The translations under genes and the position numbers were made by a program. DNA of 64,000 nucleotides from Otariodibacter oris (GTDB lineage Bacteria > Pseudomonadota > Gammaproteobacteria > Enterobacterales > Pasteurellaceae): contig NZ_CP016604.1 of assembly GCF_009684715.1 (NCBI RefSeq), positions 1,069,262 through 1,133,261 of the forward strand, read 5' to 3'. How positions within the stretch are numbered: the first letter of the stretch is position 1; the number at the start of each line of letters is the position of its first letter. This document shows, piece after piece, positions 30,543-40,995 of this stretch. The notes below the pieces were generated by a model. The model worked only from the letters and a program-made list of their open reading frames with translations. It ran no database searches and was not told where the DNA came from.

Positions 30543-33149
30543 CTATACTGAAGTTTGAAAAATTACATCATCTGCTTTTTCCACATAGCTATTGATTTCA
30601 TTAAAGTTCATGTAACGATAAGTATCATCTTTATCATCACCTAACCCTTTCACAACAAAATCTAGATATTCTTCTGGTGTTGGTAACTTACCTAAGATAG
30701 CACAGACAGATGCAAGCTCTGCTGAGGCAAGATAAACAAACGCACCTTTACCCATACGATTTGGGAAGTTTCTCGTTGAAGTCGAAACCACTGTGGCACC
30801 GTCAGCAACTCTTGCTTGGTTACCCATACATAAAGAGCACCCAGGTACTTCTACTCTTGCACCATTTTTACCATAAATATTGTAGTATCCTTCTTCAATT
30901 AATAATGATGCATCCATTTTTGTTGGTGGAACAATCCATAAACGAGTTGGGATTACATCTTGATTTTTTTGCAATAATTTCCCTGCTGCACGGAAATGTC
31001 CAATATTGGTCATACAAGATCCTATGAATACTTCATCAACAGTATCGCCTTGTACTTCTGATAATTTTCTCGCGTCATCAGGATCATTTGGTGCACACAC
31101 GATAGGTTCTTTAATATCATTTAGATCAATTTCTATAACAGCTGCATATTCCGCATCTTTATCTGCTTCCATTAATTCTGGATTAGCGACCCATTCTTCC
31201 ATTGCTTTAATACGACGTTCTAATGTTCTAGCATCGCCATATCCTTCAGCAATCATCCATTTCAATAAAACAATATTTGAATTTAAGTACTCAATGATTG
31301 GTTCTTTATCAAGTTTTATCGTACACGCTGCTGCAGAACGTTCCGCTGATGCATCAGAAAGCTCAAAGGCTTGCTCAACTTTAAGATGCTCTAATCCTTC
31401 AATTTCTAAAATACGACCTGAGAAAATATTTTTCTTACCTGATTTTTCAACCGTTAATAAACCCTCTTGAATCGCATAGTAAGGAATGGCGTGGACTAAA
31501 TCACGTAACGTAATACCTGGTTGCATTTCACCTTTAAAACGAACTAATACAGATTCTGGCATATCAAGAGGCATAACCCCCGTTGCTGCTGCGAAAGCAA
31601 CAAGTCCTGAACCAGCAGGGAAAGAAATTCCAATTGGGAAACGAGTATGAGAATCCCCACCTGTCCCCACCGTATCTGGTAATAACATACGGTTTAGCCA
31701 AGAATGGATAACACCATCACCTGGACGTAAAGAAATACCGCCACGATTCATAATAAAATCAGGAAGGGTGTGATGTGTCACAACATCAACTGGTTTTGGA
31801 TAAGCCGCTGTATGACAGAAAGATTGCATAACAAGGTCTGATGAGAATCCTAAACATGCTAAATCTTTAAGTTCATCTCTGGTCATAGGGCCTGTGGTAT
31901 CTTGTGAACCCACACTTGTCATTCTTGGTTCACAATATTGACCTGCACGAATCCCTTCAACACCACAAGCACGCCCTACCATTTTTTGTGCTAGTGTGTA
32001 GCCTTTACCTGTGTCAATAGCCACTTGAGGTTTAACAAATACCTCACTTTCTGGCAATCCTAGTTCTACTCTAGCCTTGTGAGTCAATCCTCGACCAATG
32101 ATAAGAGGAATTCGTCCACCTGCTCTCACTTCATCAAGTAAAACTGCAGTCTTTAATTTGAATTCAGCTAATACTTCATCAGAATCATGTTTGCACACTT
32201 TGCCTGAATAAGGATATAAATCAATGACATCCCCCATATTTAACTTATCGACATCAACTTCAATAGGTAATGAACCTGCATCTTCCATCGTATTGAAAAA
32301 GATTGGTGCGATCTTACCGCCTAACACAAATCCACCAGCTCTCTTATTTGGGATATATGGAATATCATCACCCATTAACCAAAGTACAGAGTTCGTTGCC
32401 GATTTACGTGAGGAGCCTGTTCCAACGACATCCCCTACATAAACAAGAGGGAAACCTTTTTCTTTTAGCTGTTCAATTTGTTTCATTGGTCCAACTACGC
32501 CAGGTTCATCAGGAACAATCCCTTCTCTTTCATTTTTTAGCATGGCTAAAGCGTGTAGAGGGATATCTGGACGAGACCAAGCATCTTGAGCTGGAGATAA
32601 ATCATCAGTATTTGTTTCACCCGTCACTTTAAAAACAGTTAATGTTATTTTTTCTTCTAATTTAGGACGAGATAGGAACCATTCAGCATTAGCCCATGAG
32701 GTTAAAATTTCCTTAGCAAAGCGATTTCCCGCTTTTGATTTTTCAACCACATCATGAAAGCTATCAAACATAAGTAATGTTTTTGATAGTGCATCTACTG
32801 CGAGCGGAGCGACTTCTTCATCATCAAGTGCATTTAAAAGAGGTTCAATATTATAACCACCTTGCATTGTACCTAATAATTTAATTGCGTGAGATTTGGA
32901 GATAAGTGGTGATGTAGCCTGATCGGAAGCGATTGCAGCAAGAAATGCCGCCTTTATATAAGCAGCTTCATCCACTCCAGCAGGAACTCGAGTTTCAAAT
33001 AACTCTAAAATAAAATCTTCCTCACCAGAGACTGGATTCTTCAACAATTCAATCAGTTGAGATGTTTGCTCCGCATTCAATGGTAATGGAACCACTCCTT
33101 GCTCTGCACGTTCTTCAACATGTTTACGATAATCATCTAAAAAAGACAT
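30543..33149 (-). CDS. acnB: Aconitate hydratase B
   Basis: The start at 33149 ([15 protein letters not shown]) follows GGAG by 5 bases and aligns with E. coli AcnB; an upstream ATG adds five unsupported codons. The 868-residue protein has the AcnB-type N-terminal HEAT-like domain, the swivel domain ([33 protein letters not shown]) and the catalytic domains with the 4Fe-4S ligand pair GCSLCMGN near the end and IGSCMTN. It interconverts citrate and isocitrate. Confidence 0.97.
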   Translation of the reverse strand: MSFLDDYRKHVEERAEQGVVPLPLNAEQTSQLIELLKNPVSGEEDFILELFETRVPAGVDEAAYIKAAFLAAIASDQATSPLISKSHAIKLLGTMQGGYNIEPLLNALDDEEVAPLAVDALSKTLLMFDSFHDVVEKSKAGNRFAKEILTSWANAEWFLSRPKLEEKITLTVFKVTGETNTDDLSPAQDAWSRPDIPLHALAMLKNEREGIVPDEPGVVGPMKQIEQLKEKGFPLVYVGDVVGTGSSRKSATNSVLWLMGDDIPYIPNKRAGGFVLGGKIAPIFFNTMEDAGSLPIEVDVDKLNMGDVIDLYPYSGKVCKHDSDEVLAEFKLKTAVLLDEVRAGGRIPLIIGRGLTHKARVELGLPESEVFVKPQVAIDTGKGYTLAQKMVGRACGVEGIRAGQYCEPRMTSVGSQDTTGPMTRDELKDLACLGFSSDLVMQSFCHTAAYPKPVDVVTHHTLPDFIMNRGGISLRPGDGVIHSWLNRMLLPDTVGTGGDSHTRFPIGISFPAGSGLVAFAAATGVMPLDMPESVLVRFKGEMQPGITLRDLVHAIPYYAIQEGLLTVEKSGKKNIFSGRILEIEGLEHLKVEQAFELSDASAERSAAACTIKLDKEPIIEYLNSNIVLLKWMIAEGYGDARTLERRIKAMEEWVANPELMEADKDAEYAAVIEIDLNDIKEPIVCAPNDPDDARKLSEVQGDTVDEVFIGSCMTNIGHFRAAGKLLQKNQDVIPTRLWIVPPTKMDASLLIEEGYYNIYGKNGARVEVPGCSLCMGNQARVADGATVVSTSTRNFPNRMGKGAFVYLASAELASVCAILGKLPTPEEYLDFVVKGLGDDKDDTYRYMNFNEINSYVEKADDVIFQTSV

Positions 33150-33249
33150 AAAAACTCCACTCAAAAAATAAAATAGATACAGCTACAATATACTCATAAT
33201 AGCCGAGGAAATAAAAATAGACAAAAACAAAATAAATAATATTTTACAT

Positions 33250-33280
33250 TTTGTTAACAATATCACAATTTTTGTTAACA
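33250..33280 (-). promoter_or_regulatory. Possible ArcA-type direct repeat upstream of acnB
   Basis: TTTGTTAAC occurs twice, with GTTAAC at 33253-33258 and 33274-33279, 21 bases apart, about two helical turns. ArcA sites are direct repeats of a GTTAA-like element, and TCA genes are typical ArcA targets. The position about 105-130 bases before the acnB start is suitable. This is inference from a short motif in AT-rich DNA. Confidence 0.3.
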
Positions 33281-33307
33281 AAAAGCCATCTTTATACTAA
33301 AGATGGC
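33279..33307 (-). terminator. Terminator of icd
   Basis: GCCATCTTTA at 33285-33294 and TAAAGATGGC at 33298-33307 form a 10-bp stem with a 3-base loop. On the minus strand TTTTT follows. It separates icd from acnB, which therefore has its own promoter. Confidence 0.88.
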
Positions 33308-33345
33308 CTCCATTCCAATATTAATATCAATCAATGAATAGTTTA

Positions 33346-34596
33346 CTACATATTATTGATTATATCTTGTGCAAATTCAGAAGTTGATCTTAACTGGGCG
33401 CCTTCTAATGTTTCTGCAAAATCAAAAGTTACTGTTTTATTAGCAATCGTTTTTGATACTGCATTAACCACTAAATCAGCAGCTTCCAACCATCCTAAGT
33501 GACGTAACATCATTTCACCACTTAAAATAATTGAGCCTGGGTTAGCTTTATTTTGTCCTGCAATATTTGGTGCTGTTCCATGTGTTGCCTCAAATATTGC
33601 CGCTTCTGAACCAATATTTGCACCTGGTGAAATACCTATGCCGCCCACTTGTGCTGCCAGTGCATCGGATATGTAGTCTCCATTCAAATTAAGTGTTGCA
33701 ATCACATCATAATTTGTTGGGTGCAATAAGATCTCTTGTAAAAAGGCATCTGCAATACTATCTTTAACGATAATTTCTTTACCTGTTTTTGGATTAATTA
33801 ACTTGTGCCACGGTCCATTATTAATAGGTTCAGCCCCAAATTCTTTAGCAACTTGATATCCCCACTCTTTAAATGCACCTTCAGTAAATTTCATGATATT
33901 ACCTTTATGCACTAAAGTTAAAGAGTCGCGATCATTATCAATCACATATTGCAACGCTGCTCTGACTAAGCGTTGTGTACCTTGCTTAGATACGGGTTTA
34001 ATGCCAATACCGCAATCTTCTGTGAAGCGAATTTTTGTCACACCCATTTCTTTTTGTAAAAATTCAATGACTTTATCTGCTTCTGCTGAACCTGCGACCC
34101 ATTCAACCCCTGCGTAAATATCTTCTGAATTCTCACGGAAAATCACCATATCAACCAATTCAGGATGTTTTACTGGGCTTGGTGTACCTTCATAGTAACG
34201 AATAGGACGTAAGCAATTGTATAAATCTAACCCTTGACGCATCGCCACATTTAATGAACGAATACCGCCACCAACTGGGGTCATCAAAGGACCTTTAATT
34301 GCAATATGGTATTCCTTAATTAAGGCAAGTGTTTCATCTGGTAACCATGTATTGTCACCATAGATTTTATTGGCTTTTTCCCCTGCATAGATCTCAAGCC
34401 ACTCTATTTTACGTTTATCTTTGTAAGCTTTTTTAACTGCTGCATCAATAACATCCCTCATTGCAGGAGTGACATCTACCCCGATTCCATCCCCTTCAAT
34501 AAAAGGAATAATAGGATTATTAGGAACAAGCAATGAACCATCACTATTTAGAGTAATGGCTTGACCTGATGTGGATTTTTGGACTTTATGTTGCAT
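33346..34596 (-). CDS. icd: Isocitrate dehydrogenase, NADP-dependent
   Basis: The start at 34596 ([11 protein letters not shown]) follows GAGGAGCC by seven bases and gives 416 residues, the same as E. coli Icd; the longer frame adds 17 codons. Motifs include [13 protein letters not shown], the substrate loop [23 protein letters not shown] with the regulatory serine, [11 protein letters not shown] and the adenine-binding [11 protein letters not shown]. It makes 2-oxoglutarate and NADPH. Confidence 0.97.
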   Translation of the reverse strand: MQHKVQKSTSGQAITLNSDGSLLVPNNPIIPFIEGDGIGVDVTPAMRDVIDAAVKKAYKDKRKIEWLEIYAGEKANKIYGDNTWLPDETLALIKEYHIAIKGPLMTPVGGGIRSLNVAMRQGLDLYNCLRPIRYYEGTPSPVKHPELVDMVIFRENSEDIYAGVEWVAGSAEADKVIEFLQKEMGVTKIRFTEDCGIGIKPVSKQGTQRLVRAALQYVIDNDRDSLTLVHKGNIMKFTEGAFKEWGYQVAKEFGAEPINNGPWHKLINPKTGKEIIVKDSIADAFLQEILLHPTNYDVIATLNLNGDYISDALAAQVGGIGISPGANIGSEAAIFEATHGTAPNIAGQNKANPGSIILSGEMMLRHLGWLEAADLVVNAVSKTIANKTVTFDFAETLEGAQLRSTSEFAQDIINNM

Positions 34597-34781
34597 TAGA
34601 TGGCTCCTCAAAGTAAAAGTAAAATGGACAAATTTGCGATACATCATGCAATTTACCTAAAAAATAATCTTGCCTATCTTACCAATAATTTTACAAATTG
34701 TTTACATAATTTTTGCGGGTTAAGTCAAATATTACATATTTAGTACGTATTAAATTTTACAATCTAATGCAAATTACCCTA

Positions 34782-34810
34782 TTGACATAAAATACACATT
34801 AGAATAGATT
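34782..34810 (+). promoter_or_regulatory. Predicted sigma-70 promoter of metF
   Basis: TTGACA at 34782-34787 and TAGATT at 34805-34810 are separated by 17 bases. The MetJ boxes begin four bases after the -10 element, so repressor bound there would cover the transcription start. The rest of the 305-base gap to icd (34597-34781) is AT-rich with no gene seen. Confidence 0.65.
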
Positions 34811-34813
34811 AAT

Positions 34814-34853
34814 AGACATCTAAACATCTAGATGTTTAAACATCTAAATATCC
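34814..34853 (+). promoter_or_regulatory. MetJ operator: five tandem met boxes
   Basis: Five consecutive 8-base units, AGACATCT, AAACATCT, AGATGTTT, AAACATCT and AAATATCC, match the met box AGACGTCT to different degrees. MetJ with S-adenosylmethionine binds tandem met boxes and represses methionine genes. The array sits between the metF promoter and its start. Confidence 0.85.
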
Positions 34854-34892
34854 AAACAATATGCAAAGACAATAAAAATCAAAATAAAGTAA

Positions 34893-35791
<899 letters not shown>

Positions 35792-35792
<1 letters not shown>

Positions 35793-35820
35793 AAAAAACC
35801 CCTCAAAACTCTTGAGGGGT
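35792..35820 (-). terminator. Terminator of tRNA-Asn
   Basis: ACCCCTCAA at 35798-35806 and TTGAGGGGT at 35812-35820 form a 9-bp stem; on the minus strand TTTTTTT follows, so it chiefly ends the tRNA-Asn transcript. On the plus strand it may also slow metF read-through. Confidence 0.8.
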
Positions 35821-35910
35821 AAATCTTTTGATCTAATTCTGGAGGTATGAATTAATGTCTTATCAAAGGAGACAAATAAAACAAGATCAAAAGTAAAGGA
35901 GGAAATAAAG

Positions 35911-35986
35911 TGGCTCCTCTTGCTGGACTTGAACCAGCGACATACGGATTAACAGTCCGCCGTTCTACCGACTGAACTAAAGAGGA
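35911..35986 (-). tRNA. tRNA-Asn (GUU)
   Basis: The 76 bases on the minus strand have acceptor TCCTCTT/AAGAGGA, anticodon loop CTGTTAA with anticodon GTT, T loop GGTTCAAGTCC and an encoded CCA at 35911-35913. It is nearly identical to E. coli tRNA-Asn. Confidence 0.97.
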
Positions 35987-36084
35987 ACAAAACGGTGTGA
36001 ATCTTAAGTGAAATTAAATTTCTCGTCAAAGGGTTAAAGCTAATCTTTGCAATTCTTTAATTTTACGAGTGATTTTTTCCTCAT

Positions 36085-36831
36085 TTATTTACTGCAAATT
36101 GCACAATTTGACTGTTTAGGTAATGCCATTTCTCTTACCGAGAAATTCAATCCATCAATCACAAGCAATTTACCCGATAAAGTTTTCCCTATATTCAATA
36201 AAACTTTGATCGTTTCTAAAGCTTGCAAACTGCCAATCACTCCCACAATCGGCGCAATAACGCCCGCCTCTACACAACTGAGAACATTATCACCAAATAA
36301 TTGGCTTAAACATTGATAACACGGTTCATTTTCTTGATAAAGAAAGACAGAAACTTGTCCTTCAAACCTAATCGCCGAACCTGAAATTAATGGCTTTTTA
36401 GCGGAAAAACACGCTTGATTTAATTGATTACGAATTTCGACATTATCCGTACAATCCACAACGGCATCATATTGCGGAATAAGTGTACTCAACTCCGATT
36501 GAGACAGCTTTTTATCTATCGTTTCAATTTCAATATACGGGTTTAGTTGTGATAAACGTTGCTTGGCTGATTCTACTTTAGATAAACCCACCATCTCGTC
36601 CGTATATAATATTTGACGTTGCAAATTAGATACCGAAACCGTATCAAAATCGACTAAAGTTAAATGCCCCACTCCACCACTTGCTAAATATTGTGAGGCG
36701 GAGGAGCCTAACCCTCCAAGTCCGATAATTAATACTCGACTCTCTTTCAGTCTTTCTTGCCCCTCAAAATCAACGCTTTTTAGCATGATTTGACGGTTAT
36801 AACGTAGCATTTCTTGATCTGTTAATTCCAT
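36085..36831 (-). CDS. moeB: Molybdopterin-synthase adenylyltransferase MoeB
   Basis: This 248-residue E1-like enzyme has YNRQIMLKSVDFEGQERLK, the ATP-binding GLGGLGSSASQYLA, DFDTVSVSNLQRQILY and two zinc CxxC pairs (CYQC and CAIC). It adenylates the MoaD C-terminus for molybdopterin synthesis. The close relative ThiF is possible, but both CxxC pairs and the RFEGQVSVF loop favour MoeB. It starts 3 bases after hemW, so they are co-transcribed. Confidence 0.9.
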   Translation of the reverse strand: MELTDQEMLRYNRQIMLKSVDFEGQERLKESRVLIIGLGGLGSSASQYLASGGVGHLTLVDFDTVSVSNLQRQILYTDEMVGLSKVESAKQRLSQLNPYIEIETIDKKLSQSELSTLIPQYDAVVDCTDNVEIRNQLNQACFSAKKPLISGSAIRFEGQVSVFLYQENEPCYQCLSQLFGDNVLSCVEAGVIAPIVGVIGSLQALETIKVLLNIGKTLSGKLLVIDGLNFSVREMALPKQSNCAICSK

Positions 36832-36834
36832 AAC

Positions 36835-37992
36835 CTAATCTAAAAAGCCCTCTAGTAATGTGTTTAAAAATAACTTGCCATGCTGAGTAATTTGCCAATG
36901 GCTCGCTGTTTCTGTAATGTAATTTTCAGATAAAGCCCAATCCATTGTTGTCCGCACGATTTGCTCATTCAGCCCCGTATAAGCTTCAAATTGTTGTTTA
37001 GGCACAGCTTCTAACAATCTAAAACGATTCATAAAATATTCAAAAGGGCGATCTGCGAGTTCAATCGGATCTTGCTGATACAAATACTCCCCTCGCATAT
37101 AGCCTTTCGGGTGTTTTGTTTTACTAAAGCGGTAAATATTTCCATCAGGGTAGCTAATTTTTCCGTGAGCCCCACAACCAATCGCTAAATAATCGCCAAA
37201 CCGCCAATAATTGAGATTATGTCGGCATTGATAGCCTTTTTTAGCATAGGCTGAAGTTTCGTACTGTTCATAACCTGCTTTGATCAATAATTGATGACCT
37301 TGTTCAAATATATCCCATAAATCATCATCGTCTGGCAATGTAGGCTGGCGATAATAGAACATCGTATTCGGTTCGATTGTCAATTGATACCACGACAAAT
37401 GAGGCGGAGATAATTCAATCCCGCGTTCTAAATCTGCCAAAGCTTGTTTCACAGATTGGTTAGGTAAACCATGCATTAAATCAATATTAAAACTGGTTAA
37501 ACCATTTTTTGCAGCATTTTTAGCAAAACCGACCGCTTGTACCGCTTCATTATTATCATGAATTCGCCCTAATTTTAATAATTTTTCAGGCTCAAAACTC
37601 TGCACGCCCATTGAAATACGATTCACACCACCTTGTGCATAACCAATAAAACGCTCTGCCTCCGCCGTACCAGGATTAGCTTCTAAGGTAATTTCAATAT
37701 TTTCTTCAAACGCAATATATTGCTGAATATTCTCTAACAAATAAGCAATACCCTCTGCTGAAAATAAGCTTGGTGTGCCTCCGCCAATGAAAATGGAATG
37801 TAATTTACGATCTTGAATCGCATCTTTATGCGAACTCAAATCCTGTTTCAAATCATTTAATAGGTGTTGTATATAGTCGGTTTCAGGAATAATACCTTTT
37901 TGAGCGTGCGAATTAAAATCGCAATATGGGCATTTTTGCACACACCACGGAATATGAATATAAAGGCTTAGGGGAGGTAAAGTGAGTTTCAC
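36835..37992 (-). CDS. hemW: Heme chaperone HemW (radical SAM)
   Basis: The 385-residue protein begins with a GTG codon preceded by GGA; MKLTLPPLSLYIHIPWC is at the N-terminus. The 4Fe-4S radical-SAM motif is CVQKCPYC, followed by FIGGGTPSLF, LEANPGT, NRISMGVQSF and DLMHGLPNQS. The residues match HemW, which delivers heme, more than HemN, the coproporphyrinogen oxidase with which it is often confused. It is about the usual 380 residues. Confidence 0.93.
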   Translation of the reverse strand: MKLTLPPLSLYIHIPWCVQKCPYCDFNSHAQKGIIPETDYIQHLLNDLKQDLSSHKDAIQDRKLHSIFIGGGTPSLFSAEGIAYLLENIQQYIAFEENIEITLEANPGTAEAERFIGYAQGGVNRISMGVQSFEPEKLLKLGRIHDNNEAVQAVGFAKNAAKNGLTSFNIDLMHGLPNQSVKQALADLERGIELSPPHLSWYQLTIEPNTMFYYRQPTLPDDDDLWDIFEQGHQLLIKAGYEQYETSAYAKKGYQCRHNLNYWRFGDYLAIGCGAHGKISYPDGNIYRFSKTKHPKGYMRGEYLYQQDPIELADRPFEYFMNRFRLLEAVPKQQFEAYTGLNEQIVRTTMDWALSENYITETASHWQITQHGKLFLNTLLEGFLD

Positions 37993-38007
37993 AAAGATCC
38001 ATTAATA

Positions 38008-38041
38008 ATAAAAAATGGCGACATTATCCCTTGTCGCCATT
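38008..38041 (-). terminator. Terminator of sdaC-sdaA
   Basis: AATGGCGACA at 38014-38023 and TGTCGCCATT at 38032-38041 form a 10-bp stem; on the minus strand TTTTTTATT follows. Confidence 0.88.
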
Positions 38042-38084
38042 CTCTTGTCTATCAATTCAGTGTTTTTTGAATACTTAGGGATAA

Positions 38085-39464
38085 TTAATCACAAGGCACG
38101 ATTTTAATCGCAAGCCCACCTGTTGAGGTTTCACGATATTTAGCATTCATATCACGTCCTGTTTCATACATGGTTTCAATGACTTTATCCAAAGTAACAC
38201 GAGGTTCTGAAGATAAACGTAACGCCATTCTGCACGCATTAATTGCCTTAACTGATGCAATAGCGTTCCGTTCAATACAAGGGACTTGCACTTGCCCGCC
38301 AACAGGATCACAAGTCAATCCTAAATTATGTTCCATTCCAATTTCAGCTGCTGCACAAACTTGTTCTGGTGTACCGCCCATAATTTCAGTTAGCCCTGCC
38401 GCCGCCATAGAACATGCAACACCCACTTCACCTTGACACCCCACTTCTGCTCCAGAAATTGAGGCGTTCATTTTATACAATGAGCCGATTACACTAGCCG
38501 TTAATAAATATCGCTCGACCGTTTCAGGCGTTAACTCGCCAACAAACTGCCGATAATACGCCAATACAGCAGGCACAATGCCACAAGCTCCATTTGTTGG
38601 AGCGGTAACTACTCTCCCGCCCGCTGCATTTTCTTCATTGACCGCTAAAGCAAATAAATTGACCCAATCAATAATTTGCATCGGATCGCTATTTAATTTA
38701 CTCGATGCTTGCAGTGTGCGACGTAATGCAGCTGCTCGGCGAACCACTTTCAATGGACCGGGTAACAGCCCTTCTGTGTGCATACCTCGCTCAATACATT
38801 CATCCATCGTTTGCCACACTTTAGCAAGGTAGTCTTGTATTTCCATTTTAGAATGGATCGCAAGTTCATTCTTCCAAACTAAGCTAGATAACGGTAAGCC
38901 CTGATTTTTACAGTGTTTTAGTAAATCTGCTGAGCTTTTATAAGGAAATGGAACCTCTACACTTTCCTGCTTGGTCAGATCGAATTCATCTTCTGAAACA
39001 ATAAAACCACCGCCGATTGAATAATACGTTTGTTCAAATAAGAGCGAATCGTTATTGAATGCTCGAAGAATCAACCCATTTTCATGACGAGGTAAAAAAT
39101 CATAGTGAAATGGCATATCGTTGAAAAAATCGAATGCGATCTTTTTGCTATGAGCAGAAAATGCTTCCGCGACAACGAGTGTTTTATCCGCTTTAACTTC
39201 AGCGATCACGATTTCAATACGTTCAATATCTACATTATCAGGCAAATCTCCCATAAGCCCCATAACAATGGCAATATCTGTACTATGTCCTCTACCTGTT
39301 AAGGCGAGAGAGCCATAAACATCAACTTGCAAGCGGTCAGTTTGAGCTAATAATTTGCGATTAATTAATTGATCGACAAACAGCTTAGCTGCTTTCATTG
39401 GACCAACGGTATGAGAACTCGACGGTCCAATTCCCACTTTAAACATATCAAATACACTAATCAT
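38085..39464 (-). CDS. sdaA: L-serine ammonia-lyase, iron-sulfur type
   Basis: The 459-residue single-chain enzyme starts MISVFDMFKVGIGPSSSHTVGPMKAA. The alpha-domain includes GRVVTAPTNGACGIVPAVL and GAEVGCQGEVGVACSMAAAGL with the Fe-S cysteines, and TCDPVGGQVQVPCIERNA. It turns serine into pyruvate and ammonia. It follows the serine transporter with a 41-base gap, so uptake and breakdown are linked. Confidence 0.96.
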   Translation of the reverse strand: MISVFDMFKVGIGPSSSHTVGPMKAAKLFVDQLINRKLLAQTDRLQVDVYGSLALTGRGHSTDIAIVMGLMGDLPDNVDIERIEIVIAEVKADKTLVVAEAFSAHSKKIAFDFFNDMPFHYDFLPRHENGLILRAFNNDSLLFEQTYYSIGGGFIVSEDEFDLTKQESVEVPFPYKSSADLLKHCKNQGLPLSSLVWKNELAIHSKMEIQDYLAKVWQTMDECIERGMHTEGLLPGPLKVVRRAAALRRTLQASSKLNSDPMQIIDWVNLFALAVNEENAAGGRVVTAPTNGACGIVPAVLAYYRQFVGELTPETVERYLLTASVIGSLYKMNASISGAEVGCQGEVGVACSMAAAGLTEIMGGTPEQVCAAAEIGMEHNLGLTCDPVGGQVQVPCIERNAIASVKAINACRMALRLSSEPRVTLDKVIETMYETGRDMNAKYRETSTGGLAIKIVPCD

Positions 39465-39505
39465 AAAACCTACATAACCAATAAATAAAACGAAATATTA
39501 TCTCT

Positions 39506-40735
39506 TTAAAATAATCCATAGACTGTTGCAGAAATGGCAATACAACCCATGATTACCACAAATACATTGCTCCATTTCCCTCTAAATTGTTGTAGTGCTG
39601 GGATCTTATGAATTGCATACATTGGCATAATAAAAAGAATCATGGCAATAATTGGTCCACCTAGACTTTCGATAAAACCAAGAATACTTGGGTTTAAGGT
39701 TGCCACAATCCATAAAATAATGAAGAAAACCACCGCTGTGATTTTTTTACATTTTGCAGGCTCAATTGGATCTGTTCTCATTTGATTGATAAGACCGACC
39801 AATCCTTCTCTCGCACCCAAATAATGCCCGAAGAAAGAGCTACCGATAGCAAGAAATGCGACAAAAGGCCCAAAGTAAGAAATAATCGGATTATCAAATT
39901 TATTCGCTAAATAAGATAAAATCGAAATATTTTGGACTTTCGCTTCTTGTAATTCATCAGGTGTCAGCGTGAGTACACAACTAAACACAAAAAACATCAC
40001 GAACAATACAAGAATCATTGCCGTTGAACGTAACACTCGGCTACTTTCTACATCCACTTTATTTGCTTCTTGATAAAAACGCTGTTGTGATAAAGCAAAA
40101 GACGAAATTGCGGGAGAATGATTGAAAGAAAAGACCAATACCGGAATCGTTAGCCATAGTGTCAGAGCAAAATTATCACTATTCGGCATTTGGTTTAAAA
40201 TTGCCCCATTCCAATGTGGAATTAAATATAAAGATAAACCAAATAAAATTGCCACAAGAGGATAAACTAAAAGTGTTGTAATTTTTAACATCGTTCTTTC
40301 ATTTAATAACATCACACTAATCATGATTGCAATTAATATAAATGATAAGACAATTCTTGGTGGCGGGGTAAAGTGTAACTGATTCTCGATAAAAGAGGAA
40401 ACCGTATTGGTAATCCCTACACCATAAATCAACAAAATTGGGAAAATGGCAAAAAAATACAATAGCGTAATTAATTTTCCTGCTCCATCACCAAAATGCT
40501 CTTTAACCACTTGGGTAATATCACTACCAGTTTGATAAGATGATAAAACAAAGCGAGCTAATCCTCGGTGAGCTAAATAGGTCATTGGGCCGACTAAAAG
40601 TGTCATGATAATTAACGGAAAAAAGCCACCCATACCGGCATTGATTGGAAGAAATAGTACTCCTGCTCCAACTGCTGTCCCAAAGAGATTTAAGATCCAA
40701 GTAAGTGCAAAACGTTTTGACGTAAGATTATCCAT
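39506..40735 (-). CDS. sdaC: Serine/proton symporter SdaC (HAAAP family)
   Basis: The 409-residue protein has about eleven transmembrane segments. It is close to E. coli SdaC throughout: [57 protein letters not shown] (read in parts), [13 protein letters not shown] and [11 protein letters not shown]. It is the first gene of the sdaC-sdaA operon. Confidence 0.95.
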   Translation of the reverse strand: MDNLTSKRFALTWILNLFGTAVGAGVLFLPINAGMGGFFPLIIMTLLVGPMTYLAHRGLARFVLSSYQTGSDITQVVKEHFGDGAGKLITLLYFFAIFPILLIYGVGITNTVSSFIENQLHFTPPPRIVLSFILIAIMISVMLLNERTMLKITTLLVYPLVAILFGLSLYLIPHWNGAILNQMPNSDNFALTLWLTIPVLVFSFNHSPAISSFALSQQRFYQEANKVDVESSRVLRSTAMILVLFVMFFVFSCVLTLTPDELQEAKVQNISILSYLANKFDNPIISYFGPFVAFLAIGSSFFGHYLGAREGLVGLINQMRTDPIEPAKCKKITAVVFFIILWIVATLNPSILGFIESLGGPIIAMILFIMPMYAIHKIPALQQFRGKWSNVFVVIMGCIAISATVYGLF

Positions 40736-40883
40736 AAAAATACATCCTCACAAATAATGATTTTATTGTAATAAAGAAAGCCCCATATTGAGCGGAAAGG
40801 ATCATAGTCCTAGAAAATAAAATCACAAATGAGAAGTCACTTAAATATGATCTAAATAAAATTTTTCTCACTTCTAATAAATT

Positions 40884-40948
40884 AACCGGTCGATTATACA
40901 GCAGTCAGAATATCTAAATTTATAAGACTGCTTATATATCAACCGGTT
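40884..40948. repeat. Imperfect 23-bp inverted repeat between mukB and sdaC
   Basis: The arm starting AACCGGT at 40884-40906 and the arm ending AACCGGTT at 40925-40948 are about 80 percent complementary: perfect 7-bp ends (AACCGGT), a perfect inner GCAGTC/GACTGC and a diverged AT-rich middle, with an 18-base spacer. There is no T run, so it is not a clear terminator. It could be a regulator site or the ends of a small element. The rest of the 260-base gap holds no gene that can be seen. Confidence 0.55.
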
Positions 40949-40995
40949 ATCTATGTTACAAAATTAATCTTAGTAATCAACAAATAGGGATGTGT

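Noticed and set aside
30710..31027. Open frames opposite acnB
   Set aside because: No ribosome site or family; acnB on the other strand is complete and conserved.
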